From a virus: a DNA stretch of 64,000 nucleotides. The notes under the pieces were generated by a model. That model was not told where the DNA came from. It searched no databases and saw nothing but the letters and a program-made list of their open reading frames with translations. Where the stretch lies: positions 1-64,000 of IMG/VR virus record IMGVR_UViG_3300024348_000014. One strand, written 5' to 3'. A program made the position numbers and the translations under genes. This document shows positions 48,112 to 58,425 of the stretch, piece after piece. Position 1 is the stretch's first letter; the number at the start of each line of letters is the position of its first letter.

Positions 48112-48888
48112 ATGAGTAATCAAATCATACTCAAGAAATCATCTGTTGGAGCAAAAGTTCCAGTTGCAGGTGATTTGGCATACGGTGAATTGGCATTAAA
48201 CTATGCTGATGGTAAACTGTATTTCAAAAACTCTTCCAATGCAATTCAATCGTTCTCAAACGATTCGAATAATGCATCAAATGTTACCTTAACTGGTACA
48301 CAAACCCTAACAAACAAAACAATCGCTTTTGGTAGTAATACTATTAGTGGAACAACAGCACAGTTTAATACAGCATTAACTGATGGCGATTTTGCTACGT
48401 TAGCTGGCACTGAAACCCTAACAAATAAAACTTTAACATCTCCAAGTCTTAGTGGTACAGTTGCATTAACTTCTACTACGCTACTTTCTATTAATGGTAG
48501 TACTGGAAGTTCTGGACAATTCCTTGCACGTGGACCAACTGGTCTTACTTGGACAGCAGCACCCAGTCCAGCACTATCAACATTAAGTGATGTTGCGATT
48601 AGTGGACCAACAGCACAACAAGTTTTAACATATACAGGTTCCGCATGGATTAACGCTGATTCAAATGCAGTTGTTGCTTCTGCGGTTTTTGCCACTTCTC
48701 AATCAGATCTTGGATACGTCTATGATGGTAACGTAACTATCACAGAAGAGTTAGGTACAATTACTGAAATTGCCAACAGTATTTACGATTTGGGTGTACT
48801 AAGTTTTACAGGTATTATCTCATTAAACAACATAGACCAATCGATCAAATCAGATTATCTTGGTTACTCTATTATTTTCGGATTCTAA
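48112..48888 (+). CDS. Short tail fibre-like protein
   Basis: 258 aa. Opening QIILKKSSVGAKVPVAGDLAYGELALNYADGKLYFKNSSN is again the Mtd-N-like start, followed by two TLTNKT repeats (TGTQTLTNKTIAFGS, AGTETLTNKTLTSPS) and a C-terminal domain (GYVYDGNVTITEELGTITEIANSIYDLG...) that is not repetitive. It may be a partner or shorter version of the 45378-48053 fibre. AGGAAG before ATG. Confidence 0.8.
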   Translation: MSNQIILKKSSVGAKVPVAGDLAYGELALNYADGKLYFKNSSNAIQSFSNDSNNASNVTLTGTQTLTNKTIAFGSNTISGTTAQFNTALTDGDFATLAGTETLTNKTLTSPSLSGTVALTSTTLLSINGSTGSSGQFLARGPTGLTWTAAPSPALSTLSDVAISGPTAQQVLTYTGSAWINADSNAVVASAVFATSQSDLGYVYDGNVTITEELGTITEIANSIYDLGVLSFTGIISLNNIDQSIKSDYLGYSIIFGF

Positions 48889-48897
48889 GGATATACA

Positions 48898-51774
48898 ATG
48901 GCACGTCAGTTAATTGAAAAATACATCTTCTCTCCAAATGCAGCAGGATATGGTACAGTAAAATTTCCTGGTAAAGTTGATTTAACTCAACTTTTGATTA
49001 TTGCAAATAAAACTCAACAAACAAACGTCTATGCGATTGGTGACCCTACTAAGAATGGTACAATCGTATATGATCCAGATGATGTTACTTTTATGGGTAG
49101 CACAGCACAGTATTCTGAACAGGTTGGTGCAAGTACTGTAACATTCGCAGCTGATACTGCTTCAATGTTATCTACTGATAAAATTGCTATCTATACTGAT
49201 GCGCCAAAACAAATTGGTAACATCGTTCGTCCTTACGCATTCGGTGTTGATGCTATTGAACGCCAGAGGGTGGCAATGCCCCAAGCGTTAATTGACGCTG
49301 ACTTTGAGTATGGATTACAACCAACTAAATGGCAGAACTATTCTGACATTCGTGGTATTCCAGGTATTTACGAAAAACCTGGACTTGACTTGTTCATGAC
49401 TAACATTACTTCAGATGGTGGTAATCCATCTGTTATGACAGTTACATGTTCACAGGCGCATGGACTTTCTGTGGCTCAGCCAGTTATTATCTTCGGTACT
49501 GCTGGTGTATCAAATGCTGCTCGTGCTGAAGGTGCTTTCGTTGTAACAGCTGTGCCAACTTCTACTACCTTTACATTCTTTGCTAAAGGTATTGTTGGAA
49601 CTAATGGATCTTCTATTTGGAATCAGTCTACATATGCTCGTCGTGGTGGCTTTTATGCTGGTGCTGGTCTACCAATCACTGGATATGTTTCTAATGCAGC
49701 ATCTCCTTCTATCATTACTGTAACATGTTCTGCCAACCATGGTTTAGTGGCTGGTGCTCCAATCGTTAACATTGTTACTTCTTCTGGAGTATATCATGAC
49801 CTAATGGGTGGTAACTTCTTCGTTGAATCAGTTCCCACTGGAAATACATTTACATTTACTGCTCGAGTTGGTGGAGCAGTAGCAAATGCGTCTATCGTAG
49901 CTACAACATATACTCGTTCTGATGCTTATGTTCAACACAGACCATTCGATGGTGGTGTTAACATTGGTACATTCTTACCGTCTCATGGTGCATCTGTTTC
50001 TCGTCAAACTAAAAAATATATGCGTTACCAATCTGGTAAAGGTATGCTCTGGACTTCAGGTGTTCTGTTTAATCCAGTTATGAACTTAGACCAAATTTCT
50101 GCAGCAGCAACTTCTGTTGGTTCATTAATTACAGTATCCACTGAAATTGACCATGGTCTACAGGCTGGCGCAACTATTCAAATTGCTGGTGTTGTTACTT
50201 CTGGTTATAATGGTACATATGGTGTAGGAACTATTGTTAATGAATCGTCATTTACAGTTAATGCTATTCAGACTCTTGGTTCTACTTCTGCTGTTATTAC
50301 TAATCTACCACGTGTTACTGTTAAAAATTGGATTGGTGCTTCTACTCGATGCGGTCCATTTGATGATCAAAATGGATTATTCTGGGAATTTGATGGTCAA
50401 GAATTAGCAGTCGTTAAGAGATCTGCGACTTATCAGTTATCAGGATTCGTTGCTGTAACTGCTGGTTCACAATCTGTTGCTGGAACTAACTGTCGTTTTA
50501 CTCAACAATTAAAAGTTGGTGATTCTATCGTTATTCGTGGTATGACATATCGTGTTGGTTCTATTACTGATGATAACACTATGTCTATCAATCCAGAATA
50601 CCGTGGTGTTAATAATTCATCTGGTATTAAAATTGCTCACGTAATTGATACTCGCATTCCACAATCACAATTTAATTTTGATAAGATCGATGGTACTGGT
50701 ATCTCTGGTTACAATATTAACCTAAACAAAATGCAGATGTTGGGGATTTCATTCTCATGGTATGGTGCTGGTTTTATTGACTTTATAGTTCGTGGTGGTG
50801 ATGGTAATATGATTCAAGTTCATCGCATGAAACAGAATAACGTAAATGATGAAGCATATATGCGCACAGGTAATACTACTGTTCGTTATCAAGCGATTAA
50901 CGAATCTGCTAGAGATCGTTTGGCTGCAACTATGACAAACAGTCAAACAAGCATGACATTAGTAGATGCATCAAGATTTCCATCTACTGGTGGCATTGTA
51001 TTAGTTGATAGTGAATACATTTCATTTACTGGTAAAGCAGGTAATGTATTAACTGGACTAACTCGAGCAGCAACATTCTCTATGTTCGTTGGTGGATCTA
51101 CTAAAACATTCTCTGGTGGTGCAGCTGCAGTTCATGCTGTTGGTAATGGATTTAACTCAGTGACTCTTATTAGTTGCACTTGCTCTCCAATTATCAATCA
51201 CTGGGGTTCTTCATATATTATGGATGGTAACTTTGATACAGATCGTGGTTATTATTTTAACTACGCTGCAACTGGAATTGCATTAACATCTGGTCAAACT
51301 AAAACTGCATTCTTCTTAAGACTTGCACCGTCCGTATCAAACTCAATTGCTGGTCAATTTGGAGATCGAGATCTTATTAATCGTTCACAATTATTACTAC
51401 AGCAATTACAAATTCAATCAGATCAGTCAGTACAGGTTTACGGCATTTTAAATCCAGGTAATATTGATGCGTCATCATTAACTTGGACAGCGGTTAATAC
51501 TACTGCTCTTGGTTCTCAACCTTCGTTCGCTCAAGTTTCTACAAGTAGTTCAACTACTGCATCTCCAGGAGAACAAAACTTTAGTACGTTGGGTCAACCA
51601 GCTGGATTTGCGCAGATTGACTTATCAAACCTTAAAGAATTAACAAACTCAGCAATTGGTGGTTACTCAAATTATCCAGATGGTCCAGACGTCTTAGCAG
51701 TTGTTGTTAAAAATCTAACTACCAATACTGCTACTGCCAATATTAACCTATTCTGGTCAGAAGCACAAGCCTAA
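48898..51774 (+). CDS. Large virion structural protein with three HGL repeats
   Basis: 958 aa. The start MARQLIEKYIFSPNAAGYGTVKFPGKVDLTQLLII is conserved in structural proteins of marine T4-like phages. Three similar domains of about 70 residues follow: VMTVTCSQAHGLSVAQPVIIFGT...FTFFAKG, IITVTCSANHGLVAGAPIVNIVT...FTFTARV, and ITVSTEIDHGLQAGATIQIAGV...FTVNAIQ. The C-terminal half has DRDLINRSQLLLQQLQIQSDQSVQVYGILNPG. Probably a fibre-connecting or baseplate-peripheral protein. Confidence 0.75.
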   Translation: MARQLIEKYIFSPNAAGYGTVKFPGKVDLTQLLIIANKTQQTNVYAIGDPTKNGTIVYDPDDVTFMGSTAQYSEQVGASTVTFAADTASMLSTDKIAIYTDAPKQIGNIVRPYAFGVDAIERQRVAMPQALIDADFEYGLQPTKWQNYSDIRGIPGIYEKPGLDLFMTNITSDGGNPSVMTVTCSQAHGLSVAQPVIIFGTAGVSNAARAEGAFVVTAVPTSTTFTFFAKGIVGTNGSSIWNQSTYARRGGFYAGAGLPITGYVSNAASPSIITVTCSANHGLVAGAPIVNIVTSSGVYHDLMGGNFFVESVPTGNTFTFTARVGGAVANASIVATTYTRSDAYVQHRPFDGGVNIGTFLPSHGASVSRQTKKYMRYQSGKGMLWTSGVLFNPVMNLDQISAAATSVGSLITVSTEIDHGLQAGATIQIAGVVTSGYNGTYGVGTIVNESSFTVNAIQTLGSTSAVITNLPRVTVKNWIGASTRCGPFDDQNGLFWEFDGQELAVVKRSATYQLSGFVAVTAGSQSVAGTNCRFTQQLKVGDSIVIRGMTYRVGSITDDNTMSINPEYRGVNNSSGIKIAHVIDTRIPQSQFNFDKIDGTGISGYNINLNKMQMLGISFSWYGAGFIDFIVRGGDGNMIQVHRMKQNNVNDEAYMRTGNTTVRYQAINESARDRLAATMTNSQTSMTLVDASRFPSTGGIVLVDSEYISFTGKAGNVLTGLTRAATFSMFVGGSTKTFSGGAAAVHAVGNGFNSVTLISCTCSPIINHWGSSYIMDGNFDTDRGYYFNYAATGIALTSGQTKTAFFLRLAPSVSNSIAGQFGDRDLINRSQLLLQQLQIQSDQSVQVYGILNPGNIDASSLTWTAVNTTALGSQPSFAQVSTSSSTTASPGEQNFSTLGQPAGFAQIDLSNLKELTNSAIGGYSNYPDGPDVLAVVVKNLTTNTATANINLFWSEAQA

Positions 51775-51777
51775 ATA
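51771..51777 (+). promoter_or_regulatory. T4-like late promoter CTAAATA
   Basis: CTAAATA overlapping the preceding stop, 20 bases before ATG 51798, with a GAGGAAAA ribosome-binding site between. Confidence 0.6.
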
Positions 51778-51797
51778 TATCGAATTAGAGGAAAACT

Positions 51798-54197
51798 ATG
51801 TCAACACAAGTACAATTTAGACGAGGTACAACTACACAAAATAATGCGTTCACTGGAGCGCAGGGTGAATTGTCTGTTGACACCGATCTTAAAACGATTC
51901 GTCTACACGATGGAACTACCGCAGGTGGTGGTTCCACTATGCTTAATAACATCTCTGCACAAACTGCTTTAAATAAAACATTTAGTACTGGTTCTGTTTG
52001 GCAGGGTAATGCTGTTGGTTTAGGTTATGGTGGTACAGGTTCTGCTCTCAGCCCAGCAGCTGGTGCTGTTCTGTATTCTACTGCCAGTGGTCTTGCTCTT
52101 TCTGCAGCTGGTACTTCTGGTCAAATTCTAGTTTCTGGTGGTGCTGGTGCTCCGACATTCGTTGCTGCTTCTTCTATCGCAGCTGGTACTTCTACTACAG
52201 CTGCTACTGCTACTAACATCGCTGGCGGTTCTGCTGGTCAGTTAGTTATTCAAGCAGATACAAGTTTATCTACATTCATTACTGCTGGTGCATCAGGTAC
52301 ATTCTTGCGCTCTGCTGGTGCTGGTTATGCACCTACTTGGGCGACTGCAGACGTAACAATTGGTTCTACTGTTATTGCTCTGGGTAGTTCTTCTACTAGT
52401 TTAGCTGGTATGAATATTATTGCAGCTACTGGTACTAGCCATTGGACACTTCCAGTGGGTACAACTGGTAATCGTCCAGTTTCTCCTGCTGCTGGTATGG
52501 TTCGTTACAACTCTACAATCACTTCGTTCGAGGGTTATTCATCTGGTGCATGGTCTTCTCTTGGTGGTGTATCTTCTGTAGATAAGTTTACATACATTCA
52601 AGCAGAAACTTCTGCCAATGCTTCTAATGGTGATCTAGATTTCTTTGCTGAAGATGCAGCTGGCACTGCTGCCACTCAAGTTGGTCAGTGGAATAGAACT
52701 AACCTTAAAGATTATACTGGTACTTTAGTTGGAACACAAACTACTCAGAATGTCTTTAACGCTACTGCAACAACTGTTAATGCTTTTGGCGCAGCGACTA
52801 CACTTTCTCTTGGTGCTGCAAGTGGTACAGCGACTGTTAATAACTCAACAGTAACATTAGCCAATGCTACTGCTCTTAACATTAATGGTGCGTCTCCAGC
52901 AATTGCTACAACTAGTACTACTGCTTCCCTATTCAACTCAACAGTTACTACATTAAATATCGGTGGTGCAGCAACTACTATTTCTATAGGTGCTGCAACT
53001 GGCACACTAACAATCAATAATGCAAATACAGTTATTACTGGTAACTTAACTGTAAACGGCACAACTACAACAATTAACTCAACAGTAACTTCTGTTGATG
53101 ATATTGAATTTGAATTAGGTTCTGTTGCATCTCCAACTAATGTTACTGCCAATGGCGGTGGTATTCGTCTTAAAGGTACTACCGATAAGACTATTACTTG
53201 GGATAGCACTAATGCTAACTGGACTTCTAGTGAAAACTGGAATCTTGCTACTGGTAAGACATTTAAGATCAACAACGTATCAGTTCTAACTGCTAATGCT
53301 GTTCTTAATGATTCTACTCAAACATCTATTACTGTTGGTGGTTCTGCCACTGCGATTACTCTAGGTGCTAATAGTGGAACATTAACTATTGGTAACCCAA
53401 CTGTTGTTGGAACACAAACAACACAAAACTTATTTAATACAGTAGCAACTACTTTAAATATTGGTGGTGCATCGACTGCACTAAACTTAGGTGCATCTAC
53501 AGGTACAGCGACTATCGCTAACCAAACTGTTACATTAAGTAATGCCACTGCATTGAATTTGAATGGCGCTTCTCCTGTAATTGCTACAACTAGTACTACT
53601 GCTTCAGTTTTTAACTCATCAGTTACTACTCTCCATATTGGTAGTGCAGCAACTACACTAGCGATTGGTAATGCCACTTCTGCTACCTTGACTCTTCGTC
53701 CAGGAACTGTTGTTGGATCTAATACCACTCAGAACTTATATAATACAGTTGCCACTACTTTAAACTTAGGTGGTGCAGCAACTGCACTAAACTTAGGTGC
53801 ATCTACTGGTACTACAACAGTTAACAATGATTTAACAGTTGCCTCTGGTAAAAAGATAGTAATGACTAACATCTACGATATCGTAGCATTTAGTGGTTCA
53901 ACTTCTGGAACTGGTGCCACAGCAATAACTACTTTATCTTCTTCTGTGTATCGTTCTGGTAAAGTTGTACTGTCAATCACTAATGGTTCTGTTTATAGAA
54001 TTATGGAAATGTTGTTTATGCATGATGGTACTACTGTAACATTTAACGAAAACTACACAGTTGCCAATGAAATGCAAAGTGCAACTACTAATACTACATT
54101 TAGTGGATCTATCTCTGCTGGAACTTTAACGATCTTTGCTACTTGTTCTTCTGGAACTTCTGCAATAAAAGGTCAAGCAACTTTATTCAAGGTATAA
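51798..54197 (+). CDS. Tail fibre with Mtd-N-like start and repeats
   Basis: 799 aa. MSTQVQFRRGTTTQNNAFTGAQGELSVDTDLKTIRLHDGTTAGGG is the third Mtd-N-like opening in the region. The body has repeated strands (ATTLNIGGAATTISIGAATGTLTINN and variants, at least six copies) and TTQNVFN/TTQNLFN units. The end (VYRIMEMLFMHDGTTVTFNENYTVANEMQS...FSGSISAGTLTIFATCSSG) is a compact C-terminal domain. Probably the third host-contact fibre, directly upstream of the neck genes. Confidence 0.83.
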   Translation: MSTQVQFRRGTTTQNNAFTGAQGELSVDTDLKTIRLHDGTTAGGGSTMLNNISAQTALNKTFSTGSVWQGNAVGLGYGGTGSALSPAAGAVLYSTASGLALSAAGTSGQILVSGGAGAPTFVAASSIAAGTSTTAATATNIAGGSAGQLVIQADTSLSTFITAGASGTFLRSAGAGYAPTWATADVTIGSTVIALGSSSTSLAGMNIIAATGTSHWTLPVGTTGNRPVSPAAGMVRYNSTITSFEGYSSGAWSSLGGVSSVDKFTYIQAETSANASNGDLDFFAEDAAGTAATQVGQWNRTNLKDYTGTLVGTQTTQNVFNATATTVNAFGAATTLSLGAASGTATVNNSTVTLANATALNINGASPAIATTSTTASLFNSTVTTLNIGGAATTISIGAATGTLTINNANTVITGNLTVNGTTTTINSTVTSVDDIEFELGSVASPTNVTANGGGIRLKGTTDKTITWDSTNANWTSSENWNLATGKTFKINNVSVLTANAVLNDSTQTSITVGGSATAITLGANSGTLTIGNPTVVGTQTTQNLFNTVATTLNIGGASTALNLGASTGTATIANQTVTLSNATALNLNGASPVIATTSTTASVFNSSVTTLHIGSAATTLAIGNATSATLTLRPGTVVGSNTTQNLYNTVATTLNLGGAATALNLGASTGTTTVNNDLTVASGKKIVMTNIYDIVAFSGSTSGTGATAITTLSSSVYRSGKVVLSITNGSVYRIMEMLFMHDGTTVTFNENYTVANEMQSATTNTTFSGSISAGTLTIFATCSSGTSAIKGQATLFKV

Positions 54198-54200
54198 TAT

Positions 54201-55160
54201 ATGGCAATCCCAACAACTAGAGAAGGTTTAAAACAATACTGTCTCCGTGACTTGGGTGCACCTGTACTCGAAATTAACGTAGATGATGATCAACTAGAAG
54301 ATCGTATTGATGAATCGTTAGATTATTGGAGACAATATCACTATGATGGTATTGAAGAAATTTATTTAAAACAACTTATACGTGCTTCTGAGATCACTCT
54401 AACAGCTAGCGTGGCTGGTACATTTGATACTGGTGAAATAATTACAGGTGTTTCTTCTGGAGCAAAAGCAACAGTTTGTGTAGAATCTCAAAGAAAATCT
54501 AATGGAACATTACTATTAGTTAAAAAGGTCACTGGAACATTTACTGCAGGTGAAGCAATTACTGGTTCTGCTGGACATAATGCTACTCTTAGTTCTATCA
54601 CTCTAAGAGAGTACGATAACAAATACATAATTGTCCCAGATTATGTTTGGGGTATAACAGGTATTCTTAACATTGGGCAAGCATCTTCTTCTAAGAATAT
54701 GTTCGACTTGCAATACCAGTTGCGTTTAAATGACTTGTATGATTTAACTTCTACATCAATCATTTATTATACAACTGTGATGCAGCATTTAGACTTACTT
54801 GATTGGACTCTAAATGGTAAAGCAGATTTTAGATTCAATAGACTCCAAGATCGCATGTACTTAGACATTAACTGGGACTCAGATTTATTTCTTGGTGATT
54901 ACATAATCATTAAAGGATATCGTGCAATGGATCCTACCACTTGGTCTAAAGTTTGGAACGAGACTTGGCTAAAGAAATATACATCTGCATTGTTTAAGAA
55001 ACAATGGGGAACAAACCTTAAGAAATTCAAAGGTATTCAACTTCCAGGTGGAGTTGTTTTAGATGGCGATACACTATACCAAGAAGCAATTGCAGAAATA
55101 CAGATGTTAGAACAAGATTTAATTACCAAGTCTGCGCCACTAAACTTCATAATGGGCTAA
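54201..55160 (+). CDS. gp13: gp13 neck protein
   Basis: 319 aa (T4: 309). MAIPTTREGLKQYCLRDLGAPVLEINVDDDQLEDRIDESLDYWRQYHYDGIE is diagnostic of gp13, and IIVPDYVWGITGILNIGQ..., WDSDLFLGDYIIIKGYRAMDP...WKKYTSALFKKQWGTNLKKFKGIQLPGGV complete the match. A short insertion (residues about 65-130, FDTGEIITGVSSGAKATVCVES) carries another repeat unit. It forms the head-tail connector with gp14. Confidence 0.95.
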   Translation: MAIPTTREGLKQYCLRDLGAPVLEINVDDDQLEDRIDESLDYWRQYHYDGIEEIYLKQLIRASEITLTASVAGTFDTGEIITGVSSGAKATVCVESQRKSNGTLLLVKKVTGTFTAGEAITGSAGHNATLSSITLREYDNKYIIVPDYVWGITGILNIGQASSSKNMFDLQYQLRLNDLYDLTSTSIIYYTTVMQHLDLLDWTLNGKADFRFNRLQDRMYLDINWDSDLFLGDYIIIKGYRAMDPTTWSKVWNETWLKKYTSALFKKQWGTNLKKFKGIQLPGGVVLDGDTLYQEAIAEIQMLEQDLITKSAPLNFIMG

Positions 55161-55161
55161 A

Positions 55162-56091
55162 ATGTCAACAACAAATGTTTATTTCTCTCAGGGAACTAAA
55201 AACGAACAGTTCCTAATTGAGGATTTGATCATAGAATCGTTACGTATTTACGGTAACGAAGTTATGTACATCCCTAGAACTTTGGTTTCTAAGGATAATA
55301 TTCTTGGTGAAGATCGTCTCTCTCAATTTAAGTCTGCATTTCCTATTGAAATGTACTTCGAGAACGTAGACTCGTTTGCAGGACAAGGTGCTTTTATTCA
55401 GAAGTTTGGTTTAATGATTGAACAATCTGCCACTCTGGTATGCGCACGTAGAAGATGGGAACAGTTTGTTGGGCGCTATGGAGTAACTACAATTCCAAGT
55501 CGCCCAAACGAAGGTGATTTGATTTACTTCCCACTATCAAAGGGGTTGTTTGAAATCAAATTTGTTCAACATCAAGATCCATTTTATCAACTTGGTAAAC
55601 TTTATGTTTACAAACTGCAAATTGAATTGTTTCAATATGCTTCTGAGTTTATCGATACTGGTATACCTGCTGTAGATGCATTCGAATCTCTAAAATCATT
55701 CACAACTAATACTACCAGAAGTTCTCGTGGTGAGGTTGTTAGTATCACTATGACCAATCTTGGATCTGGATATACTTCTGTTCCGACAGTTTCATTTGTT
55801 AGTGGAAGTGGTTCTGGTGCTACTGCTACAGCAATTAGGGGAACCTCTGGAGCAAACCTTAATAAAATTACAGGTGTGACTATTACAAATGGTGGTACTG
55901 GTTATCAAAGTGCTCCAGTCGTACAATTTACTGGAGGTGGTGGAATTGGTGCTCAAGCAACTGCTACTATCGAGACTAATATAGACAAAGCAGCAGACTC
56001 TTTCGCTGACAATAATTCATTCAAGAAAGAATCTGTTAATGTTATTAATTTTGATGAATCAAATCCATTCGGTGAAATAAACAATGCTTAA
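55162..56091 (+). CDS. gp14: gp14 neck protein with GxGYT-repeat insertion
   Basis: 309 aa (T4: 256). NEQFLIEDLIIESLRIYGNEVMYIPRTLVSKDNILGEDRLSQFKSAFPIEMYFENVDSFAGQGAFIQKFG and DPFYQLGKLYVYKLQIELFQY match gp14. After residue 190 two GxGYT repeats are inserted (NLGSGYTSVPTVSFVSGSG, NGGTGYQSAPVVQFTGGGG), then the normal C-terminus resumes (ADSFADNNSFKKESVNVINFDESNPFGEI). An 8-base overlap couples it to gp15. Confidence 0.94.
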   Translation: MSTTNVYFSQGTKNEQFLIEDLIIESLRIYGNEVMYIPRTLVSKDNILGEDRLSQFKSAFPIEMYFENVDSFAGQGAFIQKFGLMIEQSATLVCARRRWEQFVGRYGVTTIPSRPNEGDLIYFPLSKGLFEIKFVQHQDPFYQLGKLYVYKLQIELFQYASEFIDTGIPAVDAFESLKSFTTNTTRSSRGEVVSITMTNLGSGYTSVPTVSFVSGSGSGATATAIRGTSGANLNKITGVTITNGGTGYQSAPVVQFTGGGGIGAQATATIETNIDKAADSFADNNSFKKESVNVINFDESNPFGEINNA

Positions 56092-56827
56092 CGATAACGT
56101 ATACTATCATGGAATAATTCGAAAAAGCATTGTTGCTTTTGGTCGTTTATTCAGCGACATCTATATTGATCGCAAACAAGGTGACTCTGTTACTGGAACT
56201 ACACTACAGCGTTTGCAGATTCCTCTTGCCTATGCACCAAAAGAAAAATGGTTAGTTAGAATTGATGGAGATCCAACTTTAGAAAATAACGTAAACACTG
56301 TTCTCCCAAGAATGTCTTTTGAGATCACTGGTTACAATTATGATGCTGCTCGTAAGACTAATCGTATGCAGCAGATTAAATCTGGTAATAGTCTTAACAA
56401 ATCAGTTATGTACACACCAGTCCCATACAACTTAGATATTTCTTTGTATGTGTTAACTAAAACACAAGAAGATGGTCTTCAAATTATCGAACAGATTCTC
56501 CCAACATTCACACCAGAGTATACATTAAGTGTTAATGCTGTGCCAGATATGGGTGTTGTTATTGATGTTCCCATTGTATTAAATTCTATTCAAGTACAAG
56601 ATGAATACGATGGCGATTTTCAAACTAGAAGATCAGTGGTTCATACATTAAATTTCCAAATGAAATTAAACCTATTTGGACCAATGTCAAATCAAGCAGT
56701 TATTGGTACTGTGTATGCCAATGTTGGTCAAAATGAAAACTTCGCAAATGCAAATAGAGTTTATACTGCAGAAGGTGATGTTACCACAGCTACTGTAACA
56801 ACAGAAGACTGGACTTCGAATTTCTAA
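56084..56827 (+). CDS. gp15: gp15 tail-completion / sheath-stabiliser protein
   Basis: 247 aa (T4: 272). VYYHGIIRKSIVAFGRLFSDIYIDRKQGD, RLQIPLAYAPKEKWLVRIDGDPTLENNVNTVLPRMSFEITGYNYDAARKTNRMQQI and TPVPYNLDISLYVLTKTQEDGLQIIEQILPTFTPEYTLSVN are the gp15 signature. It caps the finished tail and joins it to the neck. gp13-gp14-gp15 are in the T4 order. Confidence 0.95.
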   Translation: MLNDNVYYHGIIRKSIVAFGRLFSDIYIDRKQGDSVTGTTLQRLQIPLAYAPKEKWLVRIDGDPTLENNVNTVLPRMSFEITGYNYDAARKTNRMQQIKSGNSLNKSVMYTPVPYNLDISLYVLTKTQEDGLQIIEQILPTFTPEYTLSVNAVPDMGVVIDVPIVLNSIQVQDEYDGDFQTRRSVVHTLNFQMKLNLFGPMSNQAVIGTVYANVGQNENFANANRVYTAEGDVTTATVTTEDWTSNF

Positions 56828-56829
56828 AC

Positions 56830-58407
56830 ATGGCTGAAATTTATAATTCGAATTCGAACTTAAAAGCTGCTGGTGTAACTGTACAATTTACTCCAGAAAA
56901 TATTCAAGAGTACATTAAGTGTTCTCAAGATTACGTTTACTTTATTGAAAACTATTGCTATATCGTTACACTTGACCATGGTCTTCAGTTGTTTAAACTG
57001 TATGATTGTCAGAAAAATAAACTACATATAATCCATCAGAATCGTCGTGTGATTTTAATGGAAGGTCGTCAGCAGGGTAAGACAACTACATCAGCTGCAT
57101 ACATTTTATGGTATACCTTATTCCAAGCAAACAAAACTGTAGCGATTTTGGCTAACAAAGCTACATCTGCTCGTGAAGTTTTAAATCGTTATCAAACTAT
57201 GTATGAATTGCTTCCTCAATGGATGCAACAAGGTGTCACTACTTGGAATAAAGGTGATATTGAACTAGAGAATGGATCTAAAGTATTCACTTCAGCAACT
57301 TCTGCTTCTGGTATTCGTGGTAAATCTGTTAACTTACTTTATGTTGACGAAGCTGCGATTATCCCAAATCAAGTTGCCGAGGAATTCTTTACATCTGTTT
57401 ATCCAACGATTTCTGCTGGACAGACTACTAAGATTCTTTTATCTTCTACACCACTCGGCTATAACCATTTCTGGAAGTTTTGGAATGATGCTGAAAATGG
57501 TCGCAATGGGTTTACACCATTGTTCATTCCTTATTGGGAAATTCCAGGTCGTGATGATAAGTGGGCAGCTGAACAGAAAGCCATGCTTGGTGAACTTAAA
57601 TATAACCAAGAGGTTGCTTGTAAATTCCTTGGTTCTAGTTTAACTTTAATCTCTGCAGATGTTATCGCCAAGATGCCAGTCGATCCTATCATCTATACAA
57701 AAGATGGATTGGATGTTTATGTTAAGCCACAGGCTGGACATACTTATTGTATGGTCTGTGACGTAGCAAAAGGTGTTGGTGGTGACTATTCAGCATTCCA
57801 ATTAATAGATATAACAGAAGTTCCATATAGAACAGTCGCAAAATACAGAAAGAATGATATTAGTCCTCTCTTATATCCCAATGTGATATACAAAGTGGGT
57901 AAAGAATACAACGAAGCATACGTATTAATAGAAATTAACTCGAGTGAACAGGTCGCCCATATCTTATACTCAGAATTAGAATATGAAAATCTTCTATTCG
58001 TTAATCGCCATAATATGGGTCAGTATATCGGTGGAGGATTTGGTGGAGGTAAAACTCAACTAGGTGTCAATACTGATAAAAAGATCAAAAGAATTGGATG
58101 TCACAACTTCAAATCATTGATCGAAGAAAACAAGTTACTTGTAACCGATGCAGATACGATTTCTGAAATTTCAACATTTATAGAAATTAAAGGATCATAT
58201 GCTGCTGATGAAGGATATCACGATGATTTGGTAATGCCTTTGGTGCTCTTTGGATGGGTCACAACTCAGCCGTATTTCAAAGACCTAAATAATGTTAACC
58301 TTAGAGAAATTATGTACAAAAAGCAAATACAAGCTATTGAAGAGGAATTGACACCATTCGGATTCTATGACGATGGAAGTCCTGAAAAGGCTCCACTGAA
58401 TTTTTGA
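56830..58407 (+). CDS. gp17: gp17 large terminase subunit
   Basis: 525 aa (T4: 610). ATPase: Walker A GRQQGKTT (79-86) after RVILMEG, Walker B LLYVDEAA (about 170-177), coupling motif LLSSTPLGYNHFW. Nuclease: YCMVCDVAKGVGGDYSAF (first Asp about 310), VLIEINSSEQVAHIL with Glu, and YHDDLVMPLVLFGWV near the end. It packages and cuts DNA with gp16, which here is encoded 41 kb away on the minus strand. The N-terminal domain seems shorter than in T4. Confidence 0.97.
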   Translation: MAEIYNSNSNLKAAGVTVQFTPENIQEYIKCSQDYVYFIENYCYIVTLDHGLQLFKLYDCQKNKLHIIHQNRRVILMEGRQQGKTTTSAAYILWYTLFQANKTVAILANKATSAREVLNRYQTMYELLPQWMQQGVTTWNKGDIELENGSKVFTSATSASGIRGKSVNLLYVDEAAIIPNQVAEEFFTSVYPTISAGQTTKILLSSTPLGYNHFWKFWNDAENGRNGFTPLFIPYWEIPGRDDKWAAEQKAMLGELKYNQEVACKFLGSSLTLISADVIAKMPVDPIIYTKDGLDVYVKPQAGHTYCMVCDVAKGVGGDYSAFQLIDITEVPYRTVAKYRKNDISPLLYPNVIYKVGKEYNEAYVLIEINSSEQVAHILYSELEYENLLFVNRHNMGQYIGGGFGGGKTQLGVNTDKKIKRIGCHNFKSLIEENKLLVTDADTISEISTFIEIKGSYAADEGYHDDLVMPLVLFGWVTTQPYFKDLNNVNLREIMYKKQIQAIEEELTPFGFYDDGSPEKAPLNF

Positions 58408-58425
58408 ATTGAAAACTTGTAAAAA

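Noticed and set aside
45378-54197. CRISPR array or recombination repeats in the fibre genes
   Set aside because: The repeated DNA words are coding repeats of beta-structured fibre protein; spacing is irregular and there are no unique spacers.
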